This document shows, in pieces, positions 1 through 6,512 of a DNA stretch of 7,609 nucleotides. Made by a program: the position numbers and the translations under genes. Under the pieces are notes generated by a model. It made no database searches and was not told the DNA's origin. It was given only the letters and a program-made list of their open reading frames with translations. Where the stretch lies: the NCBI GenBank assembly GCA_022848825.1, contig JAJISH010000116.1:1-7609 (forward strand). The letters are read 5' to 3'. How positions within the stretch are numbered: position 1 is the stretch's first letter; every line of letters starts with the position of its first letter. Origin of the DNA: Thermoplasmatota archaeon. GTDB lineage: Archaea > Thermoplasmatota > Thermoplasmata > RBG-16-68-12 > JAGMCJ01.

Positions 1-1
1 C

Positions 2-1288
2 ATCCACGTGCAGAGGAAGCCCGTTGCTCGGTTCAGGGGAACGCAGGTCAACGCCGCGTTGCTCGTCGTAACCATTCTGACGACGATCTTTGCGGGCATG
101 TTGCACTGGGCATCCTACGACGATGTTAGCTGGTTCGGCGCGGAAGCTATCCTCTACGGCACGCTATTCTTCGCCTTCCCCCTTCTGCTGATCCTCGGGA
201 CCCACGAGATGGGCCACTATCTCATGGCGCGGAAGCACAAGGTGGCGGCCTCTCTGCCCTTCTTCATTCCTTCGATTCCGCCGCTCGGGACGTTCGGGGC
301 GGTCATCAGCATGCGGGAGCCGATCCCGGACAAGCGGGCGCTCCTGGACATCGGTCTTGCGGGACCGCTGGCCGGGCTGGCGATAACGATACCTCTGGCG
401 ATATTGGGTCTCTGGCTCACGGACCTGGGGGCCAAGACGGTCTCGGTCGCCGAGCAGGGAGGCGCCATACTGATAAGCTTCCCCCTTCTCTACGAGATCC
501 TGGGCCTGTTCTTCCCCATCGAGTCGGGAGTTGCCCTTCACCCGCTGGCCTTTGCGAGCTGGGTGGGTTTCTTCGTCACGGCGCTGAACCTGCTTCCGGC
601 GGGACAGTTCGACGGCGGTCACATCGCGAGGGCGCTCCTCGGCGAGAAGGCCCGCTACTTGAGCTATGTGGTCGTGGCCATACTGTTCATGTTCAGCTTC
701 TTCTACGTTGGATGGGCGATCATCGCGATCATCATGGTGTTCATCGGGCTCAGGCATCCGCCTCCGCTGAACGACTTCACCCCGTTGGACATCAAGAGGA
801 AGCTCGTGGGAGGGTTCACCGTGCTCGTCTTCCTCATGACGTTCGTCCTCGTGCCGATGCAGGAGATCCCCGCCGAATACGACTTCGAGTTCCGCGATTT
901 CGTGGACCAGACCCAAGAGATCGTTCGCGTGGACGTCAACATGAGCGAGCTGCCGTGCAGCGCCGTCCCAACGGGAACGAACTGCACGTACGAGTTCATC
1001 CTCAACAACACGGGCAACAAGCACCTCGACCTGACGCTGAACGCGACCGTCACCTGGAGCGAGATGTCGGCCTGGATCGCTCTTCCGGACTTCCCCGGGA
1101 TAGCTGTCAACTCAACTGTGAGCTTCACGCTCAACGCCACGACGAACACGACCGTCTCTCTCATACTTTTCTTCCCGAGCGCTCCCGTTCCCCATGGGAA
1201 CTACAGGACAGAGGTCACGGTGACGGTCGAGGGCGCGCCCGTGCAGATCGAGAAGCCCTTGGCGGTCTGGGTGGACACCGACGCCTAG
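2..1288 (+). CDS. Site-2 protease (M50 family), EGY1/cyanobacterial-like type, 5' end outside window
   Basis: This is a membrane metalloprotease that cuts substrates within or near the bilayer. Counting residues from the GTG at position 8, the zinc-binding HEMGH motif is at 66-70 (ligands H66 and H70, catalytic E67). The third ligand is the Asp of the LLPAGQFDGGH motif, D202. About seven or eight hydrophobic segments lie between residues 15 and 285. After the last one, residues 288-426 form a polar, beta-rich tail with seven N-glycosylation sequons (N311, N325, N333, N345, N368, N376, N380) and a close cysteine pair (C317, C326), so the tail is probably extracytoplasmic. The frame is open to the window edge. 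Proteins of this type normally carry an N-terminal region before the first membrane segment, so the GTG at 8 is probably internal and the gene 5'-partial. Its TAG stop overlaps the stop of the convergent methyltransferase gene. The substrate cannot be told from sequence. Confidence 0.93.
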   Translation: MHVQRKPVARFRGTQVNAALLVVTILTTIFAGMLHWASYDDVSWFGAEAILYGTLFFAFPLLLILGTHEMGHYLMARKHKVAASLPFFIPSIPPLGTFGAVISMREPIPDKRALLDIGLAGPLAGLAITIPLAILGLWLTDLGAKTVSVAEQGGAILISFPLLYEILGLFFPIESGVALHPLAFASWVGFFVTALNLLPAGQFDGGHIARALLGEKARYLSYVVVAILFMFSFFYVGWAIIAIIMVFIGLRHPPPLNDFTPLDIKRKLVGGFTVLVFLMTFVLVPMQEIPAEYDFEFRDFVDQTQEIVRVDVNMSELPCSAVPTGTNCTYEFILNNTGNKHLDLTLNATVTWSEMSAWIALPDFPGIAVNSTVSFTLNATTNTTVSLILFFPSAPVPHGNYRTEVTVTVEGAPVQIEKPLAVWVDTDA

Positions 1289-2292
1289 TTCCTGAAGAGA
1301 CAGAAATGCCTCGTGAGGGACCTGTGCACACGCAGGGGATGCGAGGCCTCGAGGTCCATGTGCTCCTTTCCGAGAGCTATCAGCTCCTCCCTCGGGACTA
1401 TGATGGACAGGCTCCTGCCCTTTGCGAGGATGTCGGAGAAGACCTCGAACGACGTCGAGTAGAGGCTGGAGATATCCCCTCCCAGCGTCGTGGAGCGCCC
1501 ATAGGGCGGGTCCGTCGCGATGGCATCCACGCGCTGCACGTGCTCACGGAGCTCTCTCACATCCGCCTGGAAAAGGCTCGCCTCGACGTCGAACCTCGCC
1601 AGGTTGACCTTGCAGCCATCGACCATGTCCTCCCTCAGATCGCTTCCGACAGGGACGGCTCCCACGAGACCAGCCTCGATGAGGACGCCTCCCGTGCCGC
1701 AGAACGGGTCCAGAAGTGTCTCTCCCCTCCCCACACCGGTCATGTTGACAAGGAGACGGGCGAACTTGGGATGCAGGGAGATCGGATAGAAGAAGGGCCG
1801 CAGGGCCACCTTTCGCTTCTCGAAGGACCTCCTGTCGACCTCATGCCTCTGGACCGTGAGGTAGCTCTCCTCTCCCAGTATGATGCGCACGAGCCTTGAC
1901 GGGTCGACGAGGTCTATGGGATGCGATCCCGCCAGGATGTCCCCGAAGCGCCTCTCGACCTCGGAACAGCGCTCCTCTCTCGACCTCGAGACCTTCCTGC
2001 AGCGGACAGCGACGCTGCCGCCGAAATCGAGCCCGCCGGCCACGTCCGCCAATGAACCGAGGCTTCCCGAGGCCAAGACCTCGCAGACCCTGTGGCAGAG
2101 CGCGATCCTCTCTCCGATCTTCGAAGGGTCCAGTTGCGTCTCCACGACCGCGAGGGAAGAGTCCCTCGTAACGCTCGGAGCACCGCCACTGAGCGCTTCC
2201 ACGACCGACCTGAGCTCGAGGAGCGGCAGGTCCGGATGCTCTCCAGAGAGCTCGAAGAGAAGCTTCACAGGGTCAAATCCCCCTCCTGGCAT
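1285..2292 (-). CDS. trmG10: tRNA (guanine-10-N2) methyltransferase, Trm-G10/Trm11-like
   Basis: The predicted reaction is SAM-dependent methylation (mono- then di-) of the exocyclic N2 of guanosine 10 in tRNA, in the cytoplasm. The 335-residue protein has a divergent THUMP-like N-terminal half (about residues 10-150) that would bind tRNA. A Rossmann-fold methyltransferase follows. The linker RPFFYPISLHPKFARLLVN (165-183) is characteristic of the family. SAM motif I is LLDPFCGTGG at 193-202, and the catalytic motif IV DPPYG is at 261-265. Length and domain order match archaeal Trm-G10 proteins. The ATG at 2292 is chosen because the protein aligns from the LLFELSGEHP segment and a TATA-like element lies about 28 bases upstream, which implies a leaderless mRNA. 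The stop codon shares the CTAG at 1285-1288 with the convergent protease gene. The symbol is by family; dimethylation rather than monomethylation is inferred. Confidence 0.93.
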   Translation of the reverse strand: MPGGGFDPVKLLFELSGEHPDLPLLELRSVVEALSGGAPSVTRDSSLAVVETQLDPSKIGERIALCHRVCEVLASGSLGSLADVAGGLDFGGSVAVRCRKVSRSREERCSEVERRFGDILAGSHPIDLVDPSRLVRIILGEESYLTVQRHEVDRRSFEKRKVALRPFFYPISLHPKFARLLVNMTGVGRGETLLDPFCGTGGVLIEAGLVGAVPVGSDLREDMVDGCKVNLARFDVEASLFQADVRELREHVQRVDAIATDPPYGRSTTLGGDISSLYSTSFEVFSDILAKGRSLSIIVPREELIALGKEHMDLEASHPLRVHRSLTRHFCLFRN

Positions 2293-2316
2293 TTTACCCT
2301 ATCGCTCATGCGTCCT

Positions 2317-2324
2317 CTTTATTA
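2317..2324. promoter_or_regulatory. Divergent TATA-like element between trmG10 and the acetyltransferase gene
   Basis: Read on the minus strand this is TAATAAAG, centred about 28 bases before the trmG10 ATG. Read on the plus strand it is CTTTATTA, centred about 25 bases before a GTG at 2346. Both distances fit archaeal leaderless transcription, where the TATA box lies 25-30 bases before the start. It is the only A/T-rich box in this short intergenic region, so one element may serve both directions. This was judged by eye. Confidence 0.5.
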
Positions 2325-2345
2325 CCGACACCACGATTGCCGCCT

Positions 2346-2783
2346 GTGCTCAGGATCAGGGAGTTCAGCCCCACGGACGTCAGGAGAGTCAGGAGCATCT
2401 CGCAGAAGGCACTGCGCGAAAGGTACTCCCGTGACTTCTTCCTCAGGATCTATGAATGGTGGAGGGGAGGCTTCATCGTGGCTGAGATGTCAGGCGTGCT
2501 GGTCGGCGTGCTCGCGGCAACCCGGACAACGGCCACGTCCGCCCGGATCCTGATACTGGTCGTTCGTGAGGACATCCGCTCCCGCGGGATAGGGACAGCG
2601 CTTCTGGGCCACTTCCTCAGCAGGATCGCGAACGAAGCGTTCACGAGCGTCGATCTCGAGGTGAGAAAGTCAAACCTTCGGGCGCGGGGGTTCTACCAGA
2701 GGTTCGGGTTCGTGGCGATCGACGTGATCCCAGGTTTCTACACGGATGGTGAGGACGCCGTCAAGATGACCAGGGTGTTCTGA
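2346..2783 (+). CDS. rimI: GNAT acetyltransferase, RimI/Ard1-like protein N-alpha-acetyltransferase
   Basis: This enzyme is predicted to transfer acetyl from acetyl-CoA to protein N-termini. The protein shows the full GNAT fold in about 145 residues. It starts with the strand LRIREFSPTD, followed by the acetyl-CoA-binding motif A with RSRGIGTAL. After that comes the typical RimI stretch LEVRKSNLRARGFYQRFGF and the ending IPGFYTDGEDAVKMTRVF, which closely follows archaeal RimI proteins. The frame also allows a TTG start at 2337, three codons earlier. GTG at 2346 is preferred because it sits about 25 bases from the TATA-like box, as expected for a leaderless mRNA. The gene converges on the AAA+ ATPase gene with only 14 bases between stops. 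Exact substrate specificity (ribosomal S18 versus a broad range of N-termini) cannot be seen; archaeal members are known to be broad. Confidence 0.88.
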   Translation: MLRIREFSPTDVRRVRSISQKALRERYSRDFFLRIYEWWRGGFIVAEMSGVLVGVLAATRTTATSARILILVVREDIRSRGIGTALLGHFLSRIANEAFTSVDLEVRKSNLRARGFYQRFGFVAIDVIPGFYTDGEDAVKMTRVF

Positions 2784-2797
2784 GCCCATCCGCGAGC

Positions 2798-4327
2798 CTA
2801 CCGGTAGCCCCTCTTGTCGTCCTGCACGTGGTAGTTCCAGAATTGGTACGGTGAGGACTCCTTCTGCGAACCAGTCGACTCGGACGCGACGCCAGAATAG
2901 AAGGAGCCGTACCTTTCCTTGATCTGCTCCTCGATCGTGCGCGCCCGCTTGACCGCCTTCTTTATGTGGCCTTCCTCGATGAACTCTGCACCCTCGCCCT
3001 GGGCAATGTCCCCGGCGGACCTGATGAGCCCGCCCATCTCCCTGAGCCTGAGGGTGAGCGATTTCTCCTTGCTCTCCGTCTCCTTGGCCCTCTTCTTGGC
3101 CTCGGCGATGATGGCGCGGAGCCCCGCGTTGGACAGGTGCGGTATCCGCTTGTCCATGGCTATCTCCTGAGCGGCGAACTGTGCCAGCTTCGCCCTGTTC
3201 CTGCCGTTGTCGGGCATGGTCGTCCCCACGAGGACCTCGTATCCCGAGCCCGAGATTCTCGACCGCAGCGGGGAGAGTATGTGCTGCAGGTCCTGTATGT
3301 TGCACGCGCCCACGAAGATGAAGTTGCACGGAACGTTGTCCACGCGAACGCTGGCTCCAGCGCTCTGGGGATTCCTGCCGCTGATGGGGAACCTCTTCTC
3401 CTGCATCGCCGTCAGTATGTACCTCTGCAGGGGGCCAAGCTGCGGGAGCTCGTCTATGAAAAGGACGCCTTGATGGGCCTCGTGGATCGACCCGGGCACC
3501 ACTCTCTCGTAGGGCTGTGTCCCAAGCTGCGGGTGTCCTCCGTACGGGTCGTGCTTCACGTCCCCGAGGAGCTCGGTCTCGCTTGCCCCGGTCGCCAGAA
3601 CGAACGGGTTCCTCTTCAGCCGGACGAGGGCCTTTCTCGGGCTTATCTTCTCGATCTCCCGCCTCTTCTCCAGAGCCTTCTGGTCAAGGACCTTGATCAT
3701 CTCGCCAGCGCGTTCGAACACGACGACCTCTTCCTTCCCGAATCTCTGGCGGGTCGTCGTGACCCTGTCCCTGCCGCCCAACTGGCCTATGGTGACCTCG
3801 ACGATACCGCCAAGAAGGTCACCGAACGGGTTACCAGTACCCTGACCGGATGTGGTCTTGGGTCTCGAGCACTTCGGGCACATCCTCTCGCTCTGGGAGC
3901 TGTATATGCCGCAGTTGACGCACTTGTACCCCAGGCGCTCAGCCACGTTGATGGGAGCCTCCTTCGGGTCTATCATCTCGCCCTCGGCGCCCTTCATCTC
4001 CCTTTCCTCTCTCACGACGTCGGGCCCCTCCTTGATCTCGACCAGAGGCCGTTCTGGATTCTCCGGGTTGTGAACGATCCTTATCTCGTTCGTCGGGCGG
4101 GGGAGATGCAGCGAAAGGGCCTGGGCGATCATGGACTTCCCGGTCCCAGGCGGGCCCGCGAGGAGGAGGTGTCTCCTCTGCTCGGCGGCTATCTTGGCAA
4201 GATCGACCGCTTCCTCCTGCCCCACGACCCTGGCAAGAGGGTCGGATGGGATGATGACGTCGGAAGTTGCCTCCAGCTCGTCAAGGGAGAAGCCCTTTTC
4301 GGCATCAAGGAACGGTTCTTTCGCTAT
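2798..4327 (-). CDS. LonB-derived AAA+ ATPase with zinc ribbon and no protease domain; apparent AUA start
   Basis: This is an AAA+ ATPase closely related to archaeal LonB. Numbered from the proposed start at 4327 (509 residues), the LonB-like N-terminal lead-in (IIPSDPLARVVGQEEAV) runs into Walker A GPPGTGKS at 58-65. Walker B GVLFIDEL is at 287-294, sensor 1 at N343 (GACN), the arginine finger in LRSRI at 354-358, and sensor 2 in TLRLRE near 427. Between Walker A and B, CVNC (136-139) and CPKC (150-153) form a zinc ribbon where LonB usually has membrane segments; no hydrophobic segment is visible here. The protein ends after the alpha-helical lid and a short polar tail, so the Ser-Lys protease domain is absent. 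The first canonical start is GTG at 4225, but that would delete 34 family-like residues. AUA at 4327 has GAGGTG five bases upstream. It lies 12 bases after the dnaG stop, probably in one operon. The role is unknown; substrate remodelling is inferred. Confidence 0.87.
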   Translation of the reverse strand: MAKEPFLDAEKGFSLDELEATSDVIIPSDPLARVVGQEEAVDLAKIAAEQRRHLLLAGPPGTGKSMIAQALSLHLPRPTNEIRIVHNPENPERPLVEIKEGPDVVREEREMKGAEGEMIDPKEAPINVAERLGYKCVNCGIYSSQSERMCPKCSRPKTTSGQGTGNPFGDLLGGIVEVTIGQLGGRDRVTTTRQRFGKEEVVVFERAGEMIKVLDQKALEKRREIEKISPRKALVRLKRNPFVLATGASETELLGDVKHDPYGGHPQLGTQPYERVVPGSIHEAHQGVLFIDELPQLGPLQRYILTAMQEKRFPISGRNPQSAGASVRVDNVPCNFIFVGACNIQDLQHILSPLRSRISGSGYEVLVGTTMPDNGRNRAKLAQFAAQEIAMDKRIPHLSNAGLRAIIAEAKKRAKETESKEKSLTLRLREMGGLIRSAGDIAQGEGAEFIEEGHIKKAVKRARTIEEQIKERYGSFYSGVASESTGSQKESSPYQFWNYHVQDDKRGYR

Positions 4328-4332
4328 CCAAG

Positions 4333-4338
4333 CACCTC
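4333..4338 (-). promoter_or_regulatory. Shine-Dalgarno sequence GAGGTG ahead of the ATPase gene
   Basis: On the minus strand GAGGTG lies just after the dnaG TAG stop. Five bases (CTTGG) separate it from an AUA codon at 4327-4325. The dnaG start uses the same geometry (AAGGTG, five bases, ATG). No ATG, GTG or TTG in the ATPase frame is available before 4225, so this site points to AUA, or to an ATG miscalled as ATA, as the start. Confidence 0.65.
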
Positions 4339-4339
4339 T

Positions 4340-5560
4340 CTAGGCCTCGAAGTCCTTCCTGGTCCATATCTCTATCGCCGTGGGTTGCTTCGTCACGTTA
4401 CCCAGCTTCGATCCGACGACGGAGTCGATTCCCCTGTCGGCGGCTATATCCAGTATCCTCTGCGTGATGATGCCATCGAAGACGACAGCAGACAGCGACC
4501 CGTCGCTCGACTTGAGCGAATCGACGAGGTCCCTCACCGGGATCTCGTTCTTTATACGATTGTCGTCGTCCAGCAGTCTCGCCTTCGAGGAACCTGACAG
4601 CGCGATGAGCATGTCCCTGAACTTCTCCAGCTTCGGAGTGAGCTTCTTCTCGGGCTCGGGCGCGGCGGCAACCTTCTGACGGGTGACCTTGGCGGGAGCC
4701 CGGGTGCGTGTCCTCTTGTCGATGCCCGTCAGCCCGTACATCTCAATGTATTGTTCCGCAGGGATCTTGTTCCTCAGCCCCTTCGTTATCTGCTTCTGGG
4801 TCAGCTCTTCGACCTCTCTTCCTCTCGGCGCTCTGGCTATGAAGTCAACCTCTGCGACCTGGAGGAGCTCTCTCAGGATGAGTTCGCCGCCTCTGTCGCC
4901 GTCGACAAAGGCCGTGAGGACCCGCTCCTTGGAGAGATCCTGGATAGTCTTGGGTATGTTCGTCCCCTCTGCGGCGATGGCGTTCTTGACACCGCTCTTG
5001 AGGAGATTGAGCACGTCGGACCTGCCCTCGACCACTATGATGGCGTCCGAGTCCGGAAGGTTGGGTCCAGCCGCAAGCCTCTCCTGTCCATAGGTTATCA
5101 CTTCCTCCACCTGCACGGCGGACCTCACGCTCTTGGTGAGATCGAGACCGGTGGACTTGGACTCCTCGACCAGCTTGGTGAGGATCTCCTTCGCCCTCTC
5201 CACGATCTTCTGCCTCTTCGTCAGTCGGACGTCTGTGACGCTCTTGACGGCTATCCTGGCCTTGCAGGGGCCGACCCTATCGATGGTCTCCAGCGATGAC
5301 GCCAGTATGGCGGTCTCCACTTGATCTAGGCTGGACGGAATGGAAACAGTTCCTTCCGATTTCCCCCGCTTTGATGAAAATTCAACCTCAATCCTGCCGA
5401 TTCTTCAGCCCTTCTGCAAATCCCGCAGATCGAGCTCATCACCAAGAAGGCCCTCAGTCTGGCCAAAGATCGCACCGACCACGTCAGGCTTTTCCACTAT
5501 TCCATCCGCTTCCATTTTTGCCTGTATTAGGTATTTCGTTGTTGTCGGGTCTAAGTTCAT
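4340..5560 (-). CDS. dnaG: Archaeal DnaG primase-like Toprim protein, interrupted by an in-frame TGA at codon 52
   Basis: Archaeal DnaG carries a Toprim catalytic core. It has primase activity in vitro and is known as a core-associated subunit of the RNA exosome. With the TGA counted as one residue the protein is 406 long, normal for the family. Residues 21-50 ([20 protein letters not shown], then the DLRDLQK segment) are a DnaG hallmark. RIGRIEVEF and [18 protein letters not shown] follow in the same frame. The Toprim motif has E178 in VVEGRSD, and D220 and D222 in FVDGDRGG. A basic, Ala/Pro-rich linker (about 281-310) leads to a conserved C-terminal domain. The ATG at 5560 is chosen for its AAGGTG ribosome site five bases upstream. 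TGA replaces the glycine expected before RIGRIEV. If it is a real stop, only 51 residues are made unless translation restarts, for example at GTG 5320. The AT content of the N-terminal part is higher than that of its surroundings. Confidence 0.93.
5405..5407 (-). other. In-frame TGA within dnaG (glycine position)
   Basis: The codons around it read CAG AAG GGC TGA AGA ATC GGC AGG ATT GAG, that is LQKG-stop-RIGRIE. Archaeal DnaG proteins read LQK(T/S)GRIGRIE here, so the stop sits on a conserved glycine. GGA to TGA needs one base change. There is no frameshift: both sides are in one frame. Confidence 0.9.
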
Positions 5561-5565
5561 TCTTA

Positions 5566-5571
5566 CACCTT
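5566..5571 (-). promoter_or_regulatory. Shine-Dalgarno sequence AAGGTG for dnaG
   Basis: AAGGTG on the minus strand is followed by TAAGA and then the ATG at 5560. This decides the dnaG start in favour of that ATG over an in-frame GTG at 5611, which has no comparable site. Confidence 0.75.
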
Positions 5572-5691
5572 CTGAGAAAGACGACATCAGAGAAATCGCT
5601 GTCCGAATCACTTACTCCACTTTCGTGTCCAGACCTTGAATGCTGAATGAATAGATGATTGTGAACTTGACCAATCCAATGTCGGTTCTCG

Positions 5692-6132
5692 TTATCTAAG
5701 TGGGAATGGTTCTATATAATCATTTCGTCCCGATTGACCTTCTGAGGGATTGCCAGGCAGTTTCGACAGCAGTTTCGGCAGACCCTCGACATCCTTGATC
5801 TCCTTTCTCACGAGGAAGGCTATCTGCTTCCTGAGCTCGTCGTCGTACGAGATCCCGTTAGCTGTGAGCCCCTCGCGGAGCGCTCTTGCGAGCCTGCCTC
5901 CCCTCCTATCCCAGTCCGTCAGGATGATGACCCGGTCATGCTCGCCTCTCAGGCGTTCACAGAAGTTGAAGATGGAGCTCCCGCTGTCGAGCCTGAGGAT
6001 GGTCCCGGAGAGCCCCATCTCCCTCAGTGCCCTCTCGTCCTTCCTGCCCTCGACTATTGCCGGGTATCTGCTGCTCTCTTCCTTCAGCCGCGCAATCACT
6101 ATGATGAGCTCCTCTGCCTGGTCCTCTCTCAT
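5692..6132 (-). CDS. Small stand-alone Toprim-domain protein (UPF0292-like)
   Basis: This is a 146-residue protein made almost entirely of a Toprim fold, the Mg2+-binding nucleotidyl-transfer/hydrolase domain shared by DnaG primases, topoisomerases, OLD nucleases and RNase M5. The glutamate motif is AIVEGRKD (E29) and the Asp motif is ILTDWDRRGG (D73, D75), so the metal-binding residues are intact. An N-terminal helix precedes the fold. A basic helical region (about 100-125) and a short polar tail follow. Stand-alone archaeal Toprim proteins of this size have no settled function; a nuclease or RNA-processing role is inferred from RNase M5-like relatives. Its ATG overlaps the TGA of the upstream DUF167 gene (ATGA), implying translational coupling. 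Its 3' end holds the probable dnaG promoter. Confidence 0.9.
   Translation of the reverse strand: MREDQAEELIIVIARLKEESSRYPAIVEGRKDERALREMGLSGTILRLDSGSSIFNFCERLRGEHDRVIILTDWDRRGGRLARALREGLTANGISYDDELRKQIAFLVRKEIKDVEGLPKLLSKLPGNPSEGQSGRNDYIEPFPLR
5711..5722 (-). promoter_or_regulatory. Likely TATA box of the dnaG-ATPase operon
   Basis: TGATTATATAGA on the minus strand lies inside the last codons of the Toprim gene. Transcription about 27 bases downstream would begin near 5689 and give a leader of roughly 130 bases before the dnaG ATG. That fits dnaG having a Shine-Dalgarno sequence, unlike the leaderless genes nearby. The leader (5561-5691) is AT-richer than the window and holds no gene that I can support. 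Confidence 0.5.
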
Positions 6133-6437
6133 TGCAGCCCCCGCGTGAGAGTCCTGAGCGCATCCTCCAGACCGATGCCCGCGACCGTGACGGTCTTCCT
6201 CCTCGAGCGGAGCCCCTCGGTGATCTTGATGCTGTCCCGGTCCACCTCAAAGAGCCTGCCGATCATGCGCAGGAGCTCCTTGTTGGCGGCCCCGCCGCGA
6301 GCCTCCTCCCTCAGGGACACCCTGATCCTCTTCCGCCACTCGTCGTATCCCTGGATACCAGACTCCTTGGACCGCGGAGTGATTTCCAGGCGGATGGACA
6401 CCGCCTTCGCGTGGGCTATCAGAGCGTCCTCCATCAT
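6129..6437 (-). CDS. DUF167 / UPF0235 (YggU-like) family protein
   Basis: This is a compact 102-residue alpha/beta protein of a widespread family without a proven function. Visible hallmarks are the strand SIRLEITPRSKESGIQGYDEW (residues 14-34, RLEITPRSK being the typical opening), EARGGAANKELLRMIGRLF at 45-63 (the family's G-x-A-N-K-E-L signature) and GLRSRRKTVTVAGI at 75-88. Two adjacent ATGs (6437 and 6434) are possible starts; the first is taken because a TATA box is centred about 27 bases upstream, giving a leaderless mRNA. The open frame continues upstream to 7139, but that part is antisense to gins51 and has no family resemblance. The stop overlaps the Toprim start, so the two proteins are probably made together. 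Confidence 0.9.
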   Translation of the reverse strand: MMEDALIAHAKAVSIRLEITPRSKESGIQGYDEWRKRIRVSLREEARGGAANKELLRMIGRLFEVDRDSIKITEGLRSRRKTVTVAGIGLEDALRTLTRGLQ

Positions 6438-6460
6438 CCAGAATGGAATCGACGGTAACG

Positions 6461-6468
6461 TATTAAGC
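6461..6468 (-). promoter_or_regulatory. TATA box of the DUF167-Toprim operon
   Basis: CTTAATAC... on the minus strand (plus strand TATTAAGC) is centred about 27 bases ahead of the ATG at 6437, the standard spacing for an archaeal leaderless transcript. It lies 12 bases from the divergent gins51 box. Confidence 0.5.
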
Positions 6469-6480
6469 CTATCCGCGAAG

Positions 6481-6490
6481 GATAAAATAT
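6481..6490 (+). promoter_or_regulatory. TATA box of gins51
   Basis: GATAAAATAT is preceded by a purine-rich GCGAAG that could act as a BRE. It is centred about 27 bases ahead of the ATG at 6513, indicating a leaderless mRNA. There is no clear ribosome site right before that ATG. Confidence 0.6.
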
Positions 6491-6512
6491 CAGGCGGAGC
6501 ATTACGCAGCTG

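Noticed and set aside
712..1899. A 395-codon plus-strand frame overlapping the protease and trmG10 genes
   Set aside because: Its translation is rich in Arg, His and Asp with no domain, and both overlapped genes are well supported in other frames.
4340..4342. Readthrough or pyrrolysine at the dnaG TAG, fusing DnaG with the ATPase, which is in the same frame
   Set aside because: DnaG ends at its usual length, a ribosome site follows the TAG at once, and TAG is the stop of four other genes here, which is not what a pyrrolysine-using genome usually shows.
2966..4597. A 543-codon open frame on the plus strand across the ATPase and dnaG genes
   Set aside because: It is antisense to two genes with clear family motifs, resembles no known family, and is the expected by-product of GC-rich codon use on the other strand.
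5405..5407. Selenocysteine at the dnaG TGA
   Set aside because: The position is a glycine in the family, not a cysteine, and DnaG is not a known selenoprotein.
5401..5415. Frameshift as the cause of the dnaG interruption
   Set aside because: The two halves are in the same frame on either side of the TGA, so a substitution is sufficient.
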